A DNA stretch of 64,000 bases from the NCBI GenBank assembly GCA_934590325.1, contig CAKTOW010000010.1:1-64000 (forward strand), written 5' to 3'. Shown here piece by piece: positions 18,507 through 28,154 of the stretch. Below the pieces are notes generated by a model. It was not told the origin of the DNA, ran no database searches, and was given only the letters and a program-made list of their open reading frames with translations. This DNA comes from an uncultured Oscillospiraceae bacterium. Its GTDB lineage: Bacteria > Bacillota > Clostridia > Oscillospirales > Oscillospiraceae. Position numbers and translations under genes: made by a program. Position 1 is the first letter of the stretch, and every line of letters starts with the position of its first letter.

Positions 18507-19997
18507 TCAGCAGGCGGCGTAACGTGTCAGCGTTTCAACGGAAATGTCGTCACCGCGGAGTTCCTGACATATCCTGCCACGGCTGAACACCAAAACGCGA
18601 TGGCTGATACGGCTGACCTCTTCAATGTCCGAGGAGATCAATATGATCGTCTTGCCCATGGCAATGGCCTCATTCATCTTTTTATAGATGTCAGCTTTGG
18701 CACCGATATCCACACCGATGGTGGGTTCCTCCATGATGAACACCTGCGGGTCTGTCTCGAATATCCGGGCCAGCACAGCCTTTTGCTGGTTGCCGCCGGA
18801 GAGGGTGCCTACCAAATTTTCGGTGGTAGCAGGTTTTACGGTAAATCGCTCCACCACCTCCTGCGCCTGGAGGCGCTCTTCGTTGGCGCGGATAAAGCCC
18901 AGAGGCTTTTTGCCATTGGCAACCGGATTGAAAAAGATATTTTCCCGCACGGTAAACAGGGGGGCAAGACTCTCCTCCAGCCGCTTGCTGGACAGGAAAC
19001 CGATGCCTTGCCTAAGGGCATCGTCGCAGTTGCGGATACGGATGGGGGCTCCGGCTAGCTTAACAGACATACTCTGGGGTCTTATGCAGCCGTACAGGGC
19101 GCGGCCTACCTCATGGTGACCGGCGCCGCGCAGGCCGAAAAGCGTAAGTATCTCGCCATTGTGCAGGTCGAAGTCTACATTTTGCACAAAGTCGCAGCAC
19201 AGATTCCGGACCTCCAATGCCACCTCGCGGCCCTCGTCAGAGACAGGCGCGGCAAATACGTCCTCTGTCTTTTTGCCCACGATGTCGAAGATAAGCTGTT
19301 CCTTTGTTACCTCGGATATGGGTTTGGTGGAGATGTTCCGTCCGTTCCGCAGCACAGTCACCCGGTCCGCGATGCGGAACACCTCATCCAGCCTGTGGGA
19401 CACATATATGATGGCCATGCCCTGTTTGCGCAGACGGTCCAGTATCTCGAACAGCTTCTCCACATCGTTCTGTGGCAGCGTGGCCGTAGGCTCGTCCAGT
19501 ATCAGTATGTCAGACTTGACAGCCAGTGCGCGGGAAATGGCCACCATGGACCGCTCTGCCGAAGGCAGTTCTCCCACACGGCTGTCAAGTGAAATGTCGC
19601 AGCCCATGAATTCCAGTATTTTTGCAGCTTTCTCTCGTGTTGCCCGCCAGGAGATCAGCGGACCTTTTTTGACAAAACCGGAAACGACGGCGATGTTTTC
19701 GATAACCGTGAGATCGTCCACCACACCGAGATCCTGATGGATGACGGAGATCGGGAGCTTTCCGTCGGAGAAATGATAGGGTTTGCCCTTCAGTGTGAAG
19801 TCACCTGCCGTGCAGGTATACATACCGTCCAGTATTTTGATAAGTGTGGATTTTCCGGCACCATTTTCGCCCAGCAGTGCATGTATCTCCCCGGGCCAGA
19901 TGTCCATGGAAACGTGGTCCAGCGCCAGCGTGCCGGAAAAATTCTTCGTAAGACGCCGGATCTGCAGTACCGGCTCCGCTGTTTGTGTATTGCCCAT
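18507..19997 (-). CDS. Sugar ABC transporter ATPase, RbsA/MglA type (two domains)
   Basis: This 496-residue tandem ATPase has a first domain with intact Walker A GENGAGKSTLIKIL and Walker B DILILDEPTATLP. Its signature-region is PSAERSMVAISRAL rather than LSGGQ. The second domain has the usual degenerate Walker A (FGLRGAGHHEVGRAL) and a good LSGGNQQKAVLARIF signature. This asymmetry is normal for the carbohydrate uptake-2 class. It energises import through the downstream permease, with the lipoprotein encoded upstream at 20092. Confidence 0.92.
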   Translation of the reverse strand: MGNTQTAEPVLQIRRLTKNFSGTLALDHVSMDIWPGEIHALLGENGAGKSTLIKILDGMYTCTAGDFTLKGKPYHFSDGKLPISVIHQDLGVVDDLTVIENIAVVSGFVKKGPLISWRATREKAAKILEFMGCDISLDSRVGELPSAERSMVAISRALAVKSDILILDEPTATLPQNDVEKLFEILDRLRKQGMAIIYVSHRLDEVFRIADRVTVLRNGRNISTKPISEVTKEQLIFDIVGKKTEDVFAAPVSDEGREVALEVRNLCCDFVQNVDFDLHNGEILTLFGLRGAGHHEVGRALYGCIRPQSMSVKLAGAPIRIRNCDDALRQGIGFLSSKRLEESLAPLFTVRENIFFNPVANGKKPLGFIRANEERLQAQEVVERFTVKPATTENLVGTLSGGNQQKAVLARIFETDPQVFIMEEPTIGVDIGAKADIYKKMNEAIAMGKTIILISSDIEEVSRISHRVLVFSRGRICQELRGDDISVETLTRYAAC

Positions 19998-20091
19998 AGG
20001 AACCTCCTGTGATGCTCCCTGTGCGGCGGAGGACGTGCCCTCCGCCGCGCAGGGTATTAAGTGTGACTATGGTCAGGTATCACGGCTATGC

Positions 20092-21234
20092 TCAGCCTAC
20101 GCCCCAGATCTTGGCATACTCAGCAGCGAAGTTGTTGCTGGGAACGAACAGGTTGTTCTCGCCGCCCTCGGCGTCCACATTTTCGGGAGTGACGAGGAAA
20201 ATAGAGGGCATGTAGGGATCGGGCTCTTCACCGTTGAACAGGCGGTTCAGGGCATCTACGGCCATGTAGCCGAACATGGTGCCGGGCTCGGGAACGGTGA
20301 CAACCTGATACTCGCCGGAGCGAATACGGGCATAGGCGGCCTCGGTGCCGTCAGCACCCACCAGTTTTACCTGGCTGGGATCCACACCGCCGGCGGCCAG
20401 CGCGGGAGCGGCATAGTCATAGTACACGTCGGCAATAGTCAGCACATACAGCGGGGTGCCGTAGGTGGCGACCCAGGAGTTGATCAGGGTGGGGACGTTG
20501 GTGGCCGCGTCGGACAGCGGGGAGTTTACCACGTCAAGGATCTCCATGGTGGAGATGGTCTCCAGGCGCTTCTGCATGGCCTCGGCCTTCTGGCGGGCGA
20601 TAGCGTACTGGGCATCATACAGGATGATGGCGCGGCCGGTTCCGTTGGAGTCGGCAATGACGTAATCGGCCATAGCGTCGCCGATGTCATAACCGGAGGT
20701 GGTGATATTGAAGGACAGGTGGCGCTCGGGATCGGGGCCCTGAACGCTGGAAGCGTGCATGCCGATGACGAAGATGCCTTTCTCCTCGCAGGTGGTCAGG
20801 GGCTCGACCATGGCTTCGGCGTCCATCATGATGATCATGCCGTCCACGCCCAGCGCGATGGCCTGATTCATGCACTCCAGTTCACCAGAAACGGTGCCTT
20901 TACCGTCGAAGGAAACGGCTTCCCAGCCAATGGCTTCGATGGCTGCAATGGAGGTGTCGTTCCACAGCTTGGAGATGGAGTTCTCGGCGGTGTCCATGAT
21001 GACGGCGATCTTCTTGCCGGTGACGGCCTTGGGGCCGGTGGTGGGGCCCTCCCACTGGGTCTGGGCGCCGGTGCGCTTGGCGGAGCGCTCGATAGCCTCC
21101 TGGATCAAGGCTTGAGTGGCCTCGTCCACCACGGTGTCGTTGCCATCGTCGGCGGTGCTATTGTCCTTGCTGCCGCAGGCGACGAGGCTCAGAGCCATGA
21201 CCAAGGCCAAGAGCAAAGCTAGCAATTTCTTCAT
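20092..21234 (-). CDS. Sugar-binding lipoprotein of ABC importer
   Basis: This 380-residue periplasmic-binding-protein-fold lipoprotein has a signal peptide MKKLLALLLALVMALSLVAC with its lipobox ending at Cys20, followed by a Ser/Asp/Asn linker. The Peripla_BP_4 body holds GKKIAVIMDTAENSISKLWND and a later DGMIIMMDAEA. Related proteins bind ribose, galactose, rhamnose and similar sugars or sugar acids. It probably defines the substrate of the whole operon. It lies 94 nt upstream of the ATPase gene, and the gap contains a CCTCCGCCGC/GCGGCGGAGG hairpin that may raise binding-protein expression relative to the distal genes. Confidence 0.9.
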   Translation of the reverse strand: MKKLLALLLALVMALSLVACGSKDNSTADDGNDTVVDEATQALIQEAIERSAKRTGAQTQWEGPTTGPKAVTGKKIAVIMDTAENSISKLWNDTSIAAIEAIGWEAVSFDGKGTVSGELECMNQAIALGVDGMIIMMDAEAMVEPLTTCEEKGIFVIGMHASSVQGPDPERHLSFNITTSGYDIGDAMADYVIADSNGTGRAIILYDAQYAIARQKAEAMQKRLETISTMEILDVVNSPLSDAATNVPTLINSWVATYGTPLYVLTIADVYYDYAAPALAAGGVDPSQVKLVGADGTEAAYARIRSGEYQVVTVPEPGTMFGYMAVDALNRLFNGEEPDPYMPSIFLVTPENVDAEGGENNLFVPSNNFAAEYAKIWGVG

Positions 21235-21295
21235 GTCTTTCTCCTTTTCGTTTCATTTGTTTTATATCGTCCTATCAATCGTGATAGGCAGCGAT

Positions 21296-22369
21296 CTACT
21301 TCTTCAGGGGGCCTACGCCAAGCTTCACCGCGATGGCAGTAATCTCGTCGATGACTTCCACCGGATAGGTGATGCCTTCAGTCAGCTGCCGCTTCATGGC
21401 GATGTCCTCCAGCTCGCCGGGAACATACAGCGCATCTACACCTTCGGCCCGGCGGCCACTGTGGATGTAATCTACCGCATCGTCCATACGCTTCAGGAAT
21501 CCATCCACATCGGTGATCTTGGACACATCGATGACCTGCAGCAGATGGCCGGTGCAGTTGGGAATATCGGGGTTCTCGGCAAGGTCGGTCATGTTTGCGC
21601 CGAAGTGGGAATTGCTCAGCACGGCGGAAATCACCGCGTTCACAAAGGTTAGACCCACACCCTTGTAGCCGCCGAAGGGCTGCACGGTGCCCCAATAGGC
21701 TTCTTCCGGGTCTGTGGTAGGCTTGCCGTTTTTATCCAGCGCCCAGGTGATAGGGATGGGGGTCCTTGTCTTGCGCGCCAGTTCGATTTTACCCTTGGCC
21801 ACAACGCTGGTGGCCATATCCAGCACGATAGGCGCGTGCTTACCGCAGGGGACGGCGATGCCGAAGGGGTTGTTGCCCAGCATGGGATCCACGCCGCCGA
21901 AAGGTGCCATAACGTTGCCGCAGTTGATGGTCCAGGAAAATCCGATCATGTTTTGCTTGGCGGCCTGCATGGCGAAATAAGCACAGGCACCTTGGTGGTT
22001 GCTGCCGGTGACAGATACGGCGGAGGTGCCGTACTGACGGGCCTTTTCAATGGCGATGTCCATAGCATACTGACTGACCACCTGCCCCATGGCGTTGTGC
22101 CCGTCCACCAATGCTGTGGCGCCGAAGTCCCGGACTGTTTCGGGCTGTGCGGATACGGAGGTGCCTCCTTTGCAGAAACGCTCATAGTACACCGGCACCC
22201 GAACACAGCCGTGGGAGTAGACACTGCGGGCATCTGCCATCACGAGACTGTCGGCGCAGACAAAGGCGTCTTTTTCGTTCATGCCGCAGGCTATGAATAC
22301 ATCCTGCACCCACTTGCGCATAGCGTTGAAAGGTACCACGATCTTCTCGTTGAAAATGTAGTCGCTCAT
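21296..22369 (-). CDS. Malate/L-lactate-type dehydrogenase (Ldh_2 family)
   Basis: This 357-residue NAD(P)H-dependent oxidoreductase belongs to the family of ureidoglycolate, sulfolactate and 2,3-diketogulonate dehydrogenases. Seen motifs are DARSVYSHGCVRVPVYY, the NPFGIAVPCG segment and VLDMATSVVAKGKIE, plus the GGYKGVGL loop. The family interconverts 2-hydroxy acids and 2-keto acids, which suits oxidation of an aldonate or 2-hydroxy-acid intermediate here. The start MSDYIFNEK follows a GGAGGTAACGAAT site. It lies 13 nt downstream of the PfkB kinase gene. Confidence 0.87.
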   Translation of the reverse strand: MSDYIFNEKIVVPFNAMRKWVQDVFIACGMNEKDAFVCADSLVMADARSVYSHGCVRVPVYYERFCKGGTSVSAQPETVRDFGATALVDGHNAMGQVVSQYAMDIAIEKARQYGTSAVSVTGSNHQGACAYFAMQAAKQNMIGFSWTINCGNVMAPFGGVDPMLGNNPFGIAVPCGKHAPIVLDMATSVVAKGKIELARKTRTPIPITWALDKNGKPTTDPEEAYWGTVQPFGGYKGVGLTFVNAVISAVLSNSHFGANMTDLAENPDIPNCTGHLLQVIDVSKITDVDGFLKRMDDAVDYIHSGRRAEGVDALYVPGELEDIAMKRQLTEGITYPVEVIDEITAIAVKLGVGPLKK

Positions 22370-22382
22370 ATTCGTTACCTCC

Positions 22383-23480
22383 TTACCGCACCACGCGGGC
22401 ACCCTTGCCCTCTACAATGCTGCGGATCTCTTTTTCACTAGCCATGGATGTGTCGCCGGGGGTGGTCTGTACATGGGCGCCGTGGGCCACGCCGTAGTCC
22501 AGCGCCCGCTGCAGCTCAAAGCCCTGCAGCAGACCGTAGATAAGCCCGGTGGCGAAGCCGTCGCCGCCGCCAACACGGTCCAACACCTCCAGATCATCGA
22601 AAGACATGGAGCGGTACAGCGTTTTGCCGTCATAGCAGATGGCGCGCCAGCCGTTGACCGTAGCGGTCTTGACGGTACGCAGGGTGGTGGCGATGAGTTT
22701 CATGTTGGGGTAGTCTGCCATGACCTGCTGCACCATGTCACGATAGCCGTCCAGATTCAGAGCGAGGAACTTATCGTCGTTACCCTTAACCTCATATCCG
22801 AGGCAGGCGGTGAAGTCCTCCTCATTGCCAATCATCACGTCAATATACGGCGCGATGCGGCGGTTGACCTCACGGCATTTTTCCAGCCCGCCGTTGGCCT
22901 GCCACAGGGAGGCGCGGTAGTTCAGGTCGTAGGATACGGTTACGCCATATTCCTTGGCCTTCTGTACGGCAGTAATGACCGTTTCTGCCGTAGTGGGGGA
23001 CAGAGCGGCGAACACGCCACCGGTGTGGAGCCATCGGGTACCCTGCCGACCGAAAATATCGTCCCAGTCAAATTCGCTGGGCTGTATCTGGGAAGCTGCT
23101 GTATTGCCCCGGTCAGAGAAGCTCAGCGCCCCGCGGATGCCGTAACCGCGCTCCGTCATTACAAAACCATTGCGGCAATTGCGGCCGATGCCGTCGTATT
23201 CCCGCCATAGAACATTGCTGATATCCACGCCGCCCTGCATCAAGCAGTCGCGTACCAGTGCGCCCATTTCACTGTCGGCCAGCGCTGTCAGAACGGCGGT
23301 GTTCATACTGAAGGCTTTTTTCAGTGCCCGGGCCACGTTGTACTCGCCGCCGCACTCCCATACATGGAAGTCGCGGCTGCACCGGATGCGGCCCTCGCCG
23401 GGGTCAAACCGCAGCAATACCTCACCGAGCGATATCTCGTCGAACAGGCACTCCTGTTTGTTGCGCAGTTTCAGTTCCAT
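22383..23480 (-). CDS. PfkB-family sugar kinase (2-keto-3-deoxygluconate kinase-like)
   Basis: This 365-residue ribokinase-fold enzyme has the N-terminal substrate region FDEISLGEVLLRFDPGEGRI and WECGGEYNVARALKKAF. Its C-terminal catalytic motif is RVGGGDGFATGLIYG, in which the Asp of GD acts as base. The N-terminus is closer to KDG kinases than to fructokinases. Its stop/start overlaps the aldolase gene by one base. It would phosphorylate a keto-deoxy sugar acid before cleavage, although the adjacent aldolase could also use the unphosphorylated compound. The substrate is inferred. Confidence 0.82.
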   Translation of the reverse strand: MELKLRNKQECLFDEISLGEVLLRFDPGEGRIRCSRDFHVWECGGEYNVARALKKAFSMNTAVLTALADSEMGALVRDCLMQGGVDISNVLWREYDGIGRNCRNGFVMTERGYGIRGALSFSDRGNTAASQIQPSEFDWDDIFGRQGTRWLHTGGVFAALSPTTAETVITAVQKAKEYGVTVSYDLNYRASLWQANGGLEKCREVNRRIAPYIDVMIGNEEDFTACLGYEVKGNDDKFLALNLDGYRDMVQQVMADYPNMKLIATTLRTVKTATVNGWRAICYDGKTLYRSMSFDDLEVLDRVGGGDGFATGLIYGLLQGFELQRALDYGVAHGAHVQTTPGDTSMASEKEIRSIVEGKGARVVR

Positions 23481-24232
23481 CAGCACAGCCCTTCTTTCAG
23501 CTTGGCCATCAGCAGAGATACGTCGGTTCCCCACTGTAAAAGCTGCGCGCCGCGGGATTCCCAGTATTTCAGCACCTTCATGTCCTTGCCGCTGATGCCC
23601 GCGATTTTGTTGTATTTTTTGCACAGAGCGAATACCCGTTCCACGTTAGCCAGATAGTCGGGGTGGTCAAGTTGATTGATGATGCCCATAGAACAGGTCA
23701 GATCATTGGGCCCTACCAGAACGCCGTCCACACCCTCGAGCTGCAGGATATCCTCCAGGCAGTCGATACCCTTAGGGGACTCCATCTGGCAGATGAGCAT
23801 AGTGTCACGGTTGGCCTTTTCCATGTACTCCGGGGCGCTGACCCTCTGATAGCTGGTGTGAGGCCGGGTCAGGGAAACGCCGCGTTCGCCCAGCGGCGCG
23901 TATTTGGCCAGACGTACCAGCTCCTTGGCTTGCTCAACACTTTCTACGTTGGGGCAGACGATGCCGGCCGCGCCCATGTCCAGCGCACGGAAAATCTCTG
24001 TCTTGTTGACCTCGGGAATGCGTATCAGCGCGGGAATACCCACCATGGCGGCATAACCGAACATACCATACATGCGATCAATGTTGGCGTAGCCGTGTTC
24101 CGTGTCAAAGAAGAACCACTCGCAGCCGGAATTCTTCAGAATGCGGCTGATCTCCGGGTTGTCGAAGATGGACACCATGGTGCCATAGGCCGCGCCGCCG
24201 TTTTTTATCTTTTCTCTCAGTGCTTCTGTCAT
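23480..24232 (-). CDS. HpcH/HpaI-family pyruvate aldolase
   Basis: This 250-residue class II aldolase has FFFDTEHGYANID near residue 40 (catalytic His and Glu), ICQMESPKG with the metal Glu, and VDGVLVGPNDLTCSMG with the metal Asp. Family members split 2-keto-3-deoxy sugar acids or 4-hydroxy-2-oxo acids into pyruvate and an aldehyde. The start MTEALREK is preceded by GGAGGGACATGAC; the ATG 15 nt upstream lies in that ribosome site and overlaps the cupin stop. It is in an operon with a KDG-type kinase and two dehydrogenases. Confidence 0.85.
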   Translation of the reverse strand: MTEALREKIKNGGAAYGTMVSIFDNPEISRILKNSGCEWFFFDTEHGYANIDRMYGMFGYAAMVGIPALIRIPEVNKTEIFRALDMGAAGIVCPNVESVEQAKELVRLAKYAPLGERGVSLTRPHTSYQRVSAPEYMEKANRDTMLICQMESPKGIDCLEDILQLEGVDGVLVGPNDLTCSMGIINQLDHPDYLANVERVFALCKKYNKIAGISGKDMKVLKYWESRGAQLLQWGTDVSLLMAKLKEGLC

Positions 24233-24246
24233 GTCATGTCCCTCCA

Positions 24247-24597
24247 TTATTTGTACAATATGACTGCCAGATAAGACAGATCTTCACTACCTGTGTTGAT
24301 GATCTCGTGGCCGCAGCCCACGTCCACAATGTTGGTATCGCCGGGATACACGTCGTACAGTACGCCGTCGTTGTCCCGCACCTGCCCCTTTCCTTTCAGA
24401 AAATAGCATATCTCCATATCGTTCTCGTGGACGTGCCAGCCCACTGTGTGTCCCGGAGCCAGTGAACCCCGGGCAAACAGTCGACCTTTGCCGTGCAGTT
24501 CCTCCGCTGCCAGCAGGTTTTCCACCACAAAGCGGCCCTCGCCGCCCATCATGTGCTCTTTGATGGTGATATTGTAGTCACCGGGTCTGCGTATCAT
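24247..24597 (-). CDS. Small cupin-domain protein
   Basis: This 116-residue single cupin has motif 1 at WHVHENDMEICYFLKGKG and motif 2 at YPGDTNIVDVGCGHEI, with His/Glu/His metal ligands visible. Such proteins in sugar-acid operons are often isomerases, lactonases or simple metal-dependent accessory enzymes; which applies here is unknown. The start MIRRPGDYN follows TGGAGGAAACGCT. It sits 13 nt from the alcohol dehydrogenase gene on one side and 14 nt from the aldolase on the other. Confidence 0.78.
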   Translation of the reverse strand: MIRRPGDYNITIKEHMMGGEGRFVVENLLAAEELHGKGRLFARGSLAPGHTVGWHVHENDMEICYFLKGKGQVRDNDGVLYDVYPGDTNIVDVGCGHEIINTGSEDLSYLAVILYK

Positions 24598-24610
24598 AGC
24601 GTTTCCTCCA

Positions 24611-25660
24611 TCAGTCCAGCCGGAACAGCATTTTGCCCGGCTTGCCTGCCTGAATGTCTGCGAAGGCCTGCTGGTAGTCCTCCAGCCGGTACACGCCGCC
24701 GATAACGTCATCCAGCGAGAATACGTCCTTTTTCAGCAGTGCTGTGCATTGGTACCATGTTTCGTACATCAGGCGGCCGGTGCAGCCGTTGATACGAGCT
24801 TCCTTATAAATGACTGCGTTGGTCAGATCCAACGAGAGCTTTTTGCTGGGAAGACCTACCATGGTAAAGCGCCCGCCCTTTTTCAGTGCGCCGAAGGCGC
24901 TTTCGATCAGGCCTACGTTGCCGGTATAGTCGATAATAACATCCGCGCCGCGCCCCTCGGTCTCGCGGAGAATGGCATCTACGGCATCCTCTTCCTTTGT
25001 GTTGATGCACACATCAGCACCCAACTTCTTGGCCATGTCCAGTTTGGCGGGAAAGATGTCGCAGGCGATGACCCGGTATGCACCAGCGGCCATGGCCGCA
25101 CCCGCAGCCATGACGCCAATGGGACCGCAGCCCAGGATGGCCACGGTTTTGGCCTGCACCTCGCCGGACAATACGCCGTGTACCGCCACACCCATGGGTT
25201 CCAGCATGGCACCGTGTTCGTAGGAGATGGCGTCATCCAGCTTCCATGCGCAATCCTGCGGGATGACGGCATAGTCGGAGAATCCACCAGGAACATGCAC
25301 GCCGATGATCTTCATATTCTCGCAGTTGTGCTGATTGCCGGTGCGGCACTGATAACAATGATTGCAGGGGATGTGGGTCTCTGCTGCTATACGGTCTCCC
25401 TCACGGAAGCCGGTGACGCTGCGGCCGACGGCCACCACATCGCCGGAGAACTCGTGGCCGAACACCATGGGCATCGGTACACGCTGAGAGGCCCAGTCAT
25501 TCCAGCCGTAGATATGCTGGTCGGTACCGCAGATTGCCGCCATCCGCACTTTCACCAATATTTCATTGTCCTTGGGCACAGGTACCGGCAGTTCGCGGCA
25601 TAATTCCGCGCCCGGTTCGGGGCGGCTCTTGACGAGGCCCTTCATATACAATGCGTTCAT
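24611..25660 (-). CDS. Zinc-dependent alcohol dehydrogenase, threonine-3-dehydrogenase-like
   Basis: This 349-residue medium-chain dehydrogenase has the catalytic zinc residues in ICGTDQHIYGWNDW and FGHEFSGDVV. The structural zinc lobe is CNHCYQCRTGNQHNC, and the NAD-binding GCGPIGVMAAGAAMAAG has good Rossmann glycines. The spacing of CGTDxHIYxW is the one seen in Tdh. It oxidises a secondary alcohol, possibly a polyol or 3-hydroxy acid. Its start overlaps the DUF1537 kinase stop by 4 nt (ATGA), which indicates translational coupling and a shared pathway. Confidence 0.87.
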   Translation of the reverse strand: MNALYMKGLVKSRPEPGAELCRELPVPVPKDNEILVKVRMAAICGTDQHIYGWNDWASQRVPMPMVFGHEFSGDVVAVGRSVTGFREGDRIAAETHIPCNHCYQCRTGNQHNCENMKIIGVHVPGGFSDYAVIPQDCAWKLDDAISYEHGAMLEPMGVAVHGVLSGEVQAKTVAILGCGPIGVMAAGAAMAAGAYRVIACDIFPAKLDMAKKLGADVCINTKEEDAVDAILRETEGRGADVIIDYTGNVGLIESAFGALKKGGRFTMVGLPSKKLSLDLTNAVIYKEARINGCTGRLMYETWYQCTALLKKDVFSLDDVIGGVYRLEDYQQAFADIQAGKPGKMLFRLD

Positions 25661-26898
25661 ATCGATCCCTCGCTTTCCAAGTATTCGCAAATGGTCTCTA
25701 TTACATTTTCATCGCCGAAGCCGCCGGATTTGGTCACAATGACGTGCTCCCGCCCCTGGCGGTCTACAGCCAGGGAAAGGGGTATGCCTGTTCGTATTTC
25801 CAGCAGCGGTTCAATTTCTCCGCAGAACAGCCGGTCGGTCACTGCCTGCAGCGTATCGCCGCCGAACACCACCAGACTGTAGTCCTCTTCATCCGCCAGT
25901 ATATCCCGGGTGATGGAGCCTATAGCTGCAGCCGGAGCCTTGCAGTCCTCCGCTGTCCGCCGGCGGCGGCAGCTATCTTCATCCATAGCGGCCGTCGGCT
26001 CCAGCAGCAGTACACCATGCTGTGCCAGCATGTCCTTGGCTCTGCAGATCAGTGCATCGTAGTCCGGCGTTTCCTGAAATGCGGTCGTCAGTTCCGCCGT
26101 TTCCCGCAGGGAGATACAGGGACACCCTTTGCTCTTGGCCCAAGCCATCTGTGCCATCGATGTAGGGTTCAGACTCCCGGATACCAACAAGACTTTAGAC
26201 GCTGTGGGGAGAGTGCGGTGTACCGTTTGCCCTGTGCCGATATGCTGTGCCAGATGTTCGGCAAGCCCTGCGCAGCCAGCCAACAGCACAGGACGCGCCT
26301 GCTGTGCCAGTGCTGCGCTACATACCGTGTCTAAATGCCGCTCATTCTCGGCGTCCCACAGCAGGATGAATTCTGCGAAATCCTCGGTGTCTGCCGGATG
26401 CCGCAAGACCGGCACGGTGCTCTGCTGCGCGACGATTTGGGCTATATCGCTGCAGGTCATCGGCTCGATGGGGTCATGGCCGTATTCTGTCTCGGAGATG
26501 GGCAGCTCACGGTAGTACTGCACACCATCCCGGGTGAACCGCTGGTTCTTGGGGTAAGCGGGTGCAAAATACAAAGCGCCGCCGCCGGCTGCGTCCAGAA
26601 CGGCCTCTAACTCCTTGCCCACGTTGCCCCGCAGGGCGGAATCTGTTTTTTTGTAAATGCAGCGCACACCGGAAGCACAGCTTGCTGCAGCGATGCTGTG
26701 CACCGCGGTGTAAGCGTCCGCTGAACGGCTGTGCCGCGTGTCTGTGTTTACCACGCAGACCTGCTCACTGCCGGCGCCCCGCTCCAAAAATGCCTTTCCG
26801 GAGGTATAGGCCACAGTTTCCAGCCCATACTTGGAAAATTGGATAGCCGTATCAAGAGCGCCGGTAAAGTCATCTGCGATCACTAAGACCTTTGCCAT
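25657..26898 (-). CDS. DUF1537 four-carbon acid sugar kinase
   Basis: This 413-residue kinase of the OtnK/DtnK family phosphorylates D-threonate, erythronates and related acids with ATP. The substrate domain starts with VLVIADDFTGALDTA, and the C-terminal nucleotide domain has VVFGGDTLQAVTDRL and VTKSGGFGDENVIE. The family is known to act together with a PdxA2 homolog that oxidises and decarboxylates the 4-phospho acid to DHAP, and such a gene is encoded immediately upstream (26925). This pairing is the strongest indicator of the operon's chemistry. Confidence 0.9.
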   Translation of the reverse strand: MAKVLVIADDFTGALDTAIQFSKYGLETVAYTSGKAFLERGAGSEQVCVVNTDTRHSRSADAYTAVHSIAAASCASGVRCIYKKTDSALRGNVGKELEAVLDAAGGGALYFAPAYPKNQRFTRDGVQYYRELPISETEYGHDPIEPMTCSDIAQIVAQQSTVPVLRHPADTEDFAEFILLWDAENERHLDTVCSAALAQQARPVLLAGCAGLAEHLAQHIGTGQTVHRTLPTASKVLLVSGSLNPTSMAQMAWAKSKGCPCISLRETAELTTAFQETPDYDALICRAKDMLAQHGVLLLEPTAAMDEDSCRRRRTAEDCKAPAAAIGSITRDILADEEDYSLVVFGGDTLQAVTDRLFCGEIEPLLEIRTGIPLSLAVDRQGREHVIVTKSGGFGDENVIETICEYLESEGSI

Positions 26899-26924
26899 GT
26901 GTTCTCCTTTTTGCCGTTTGCGTT

Positions 26925-27971
26925 TTACCGAGCGGGTGTACTGTAACTAAAATGCTCTGCCATTGTGATGGCTGCTTCGATAGCCTCCGTCATGCTCTCC
27001 TCGTTGGCGCGGCCCTCGCCGGCCTTGCCGTAGGCGGTGCCGTGGTCCACCGAGGTGCGGATGATGGGCAGGCCGATGGTACAGTTGATGCCGCTCATGG
27101 CGGAGTAGGTGTTGGTGGCCGGGTCCATACGGAAACCGCACAGTTTCAGCGGGATATGCCCCTGATCATGGTACATGGCCACTACTACATCGAATACACC
27201 GGCTACGGCCTTGCAGAATACCGTGTCCGGCGGCACCGGACCTGTAACGTCCATCCCTTCGGCCTGCGCCTGGTGAATGGCGGGCTCAATGGCCTGGGCT
27301 TCCTGATCTCCGAAGAGCCCGTTTTCTGAGCAGTGGGCGTTGAAGCCAGCTACACCAATACGGGGATGGGACTTGCCCAGCAGCAGCATCCCTTCCTGCG
27401 CCAATCGTATGACCTCCAGTACCCGTTCCTTGGTGATGAGATGGCATGCCTGTTCCATAGACACGTGGGTGGTCACATGGATGACGCTGAGATCCTTGTT
27501 GGACAGCAGCATGGCGTATTTTTTTGTGTGGGTGTAGTCGGCAAAGATCTCTGTATGACCAGAGTAGTTGTGGCCGGCCAAGTGGATGGCCTCTTTGCTA
27601 ATGGGTGCCGTTACCACGGCATCCACTTTGCGTTCCATAGCGTCGCGGATGGCGTGGACAATGTACCGAAACGATGCGTCGCCGGTCAGCGCCTGATTTT
27701 CCTTGTAGTGCCATTGGCCGGTGTGGACGATGTCGTGGTCGATCAGTTCGATGATGCCGGCCTCGCCCCGGGCCTCTTCGGGACGGGTGATGACCCGTAG
27801 GGTCAGCTTGCGGTGGCCGATGAAGCGCAGCGCGTCTTCCATGGGTGCCCGGTCGCCGTATACCACCGGGATACACTGATCATACAGCGCGCGGTCTGCC
27901 AAGGACTTTACAATAATTTCCGCACCGATGCCTGCTGCATCGCCCATGGTGATAGCCAATACCTTTCTCAC
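26925..27971 (-). CDS. pdxA2: PdxA2-type 4-phosphothreonate/erythronate dehydrogenase
   Basis: This 348-residue enzyme of the PdxA family has ITMGDAAGIGAEIIVK at the N-terminus and metal-binding His residues in AGHNYSGHTEI, MYHDQGHIPLK and RTSVDHGTAYGKAG. PdxA proper makes pyridoxal precursors; PdxA2 proteins paired with DUF1537 kinases convert 4-phospho-D-threonate or erythronate to DHAP and CO2 with NAD. No other B6 gene is here, so PdxA2 is the better call. The start is GTG (VRKVLAITMGD) after CAGGAGGATCGGC; no ATG suits. It is first in the eleven-gene operon and diverges from the regulator gene. Confidence 0.88.
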   Translation of the reverse strand: MRKVLAITMGDAAGIGAEIIVKSLADRALYDQCIPVVYGDRAPMEDALRFIGHRKLTLRVITRPEEARGEAGIIELIDHDIVHTGQWHYKENQALTGDASFRYIVHAIRDAMERKVDAVVTAPISKEAIHLAGHNYSGHTEIFADYTHTKKYAMLLSNKDLSVIHVTTHVSMEQACHLITKERVLEVIRLAQEGMLLLGKSHPRIGVAGFNAHCSENGLFGDQEAQAIEPAIHQAQAEGMDVTGPVPPDTVFCKAVAGVFDVVVAMYHDQGHIPLKLCGFRMDPATNTYSAMSGINCTIGLPIIRTSVDHGTAYGKAGEGRANEESMTEAIEAAITMAEHFSYSTPAR

Positions 27972-27996
27972 GCCGATCCTCCTGTTTTTCAACAAA

Positions 27997-28012
27997 CGTT
28001 TCAAAATAAAAC
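27997..28012 (-). promoter_or_regulatory. Candidate operator site 1 (CGTTTCAAAATAAAAC)
   Basis: The 16-mer is repeated in inverted orientation, with 15 of 16 bases, at 28155-28170. It lies 25-40 nt upstream of the pdxA2 GTG, where a repressor could block the operon. Confidence 0.5.
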
Positions 28013-28154
28013 AACCACATGACGTATTTCCCAAAAAATGGTGATTTCCAGTGGCAAAATATAGTGTTCCCTCGATTTTGCGCTGTTTGGTTTTGCTTAT
28101 TCTACATCATACGCCGAATCAAGACTGCACACAATCTTCTGTGCGTACAAAAGC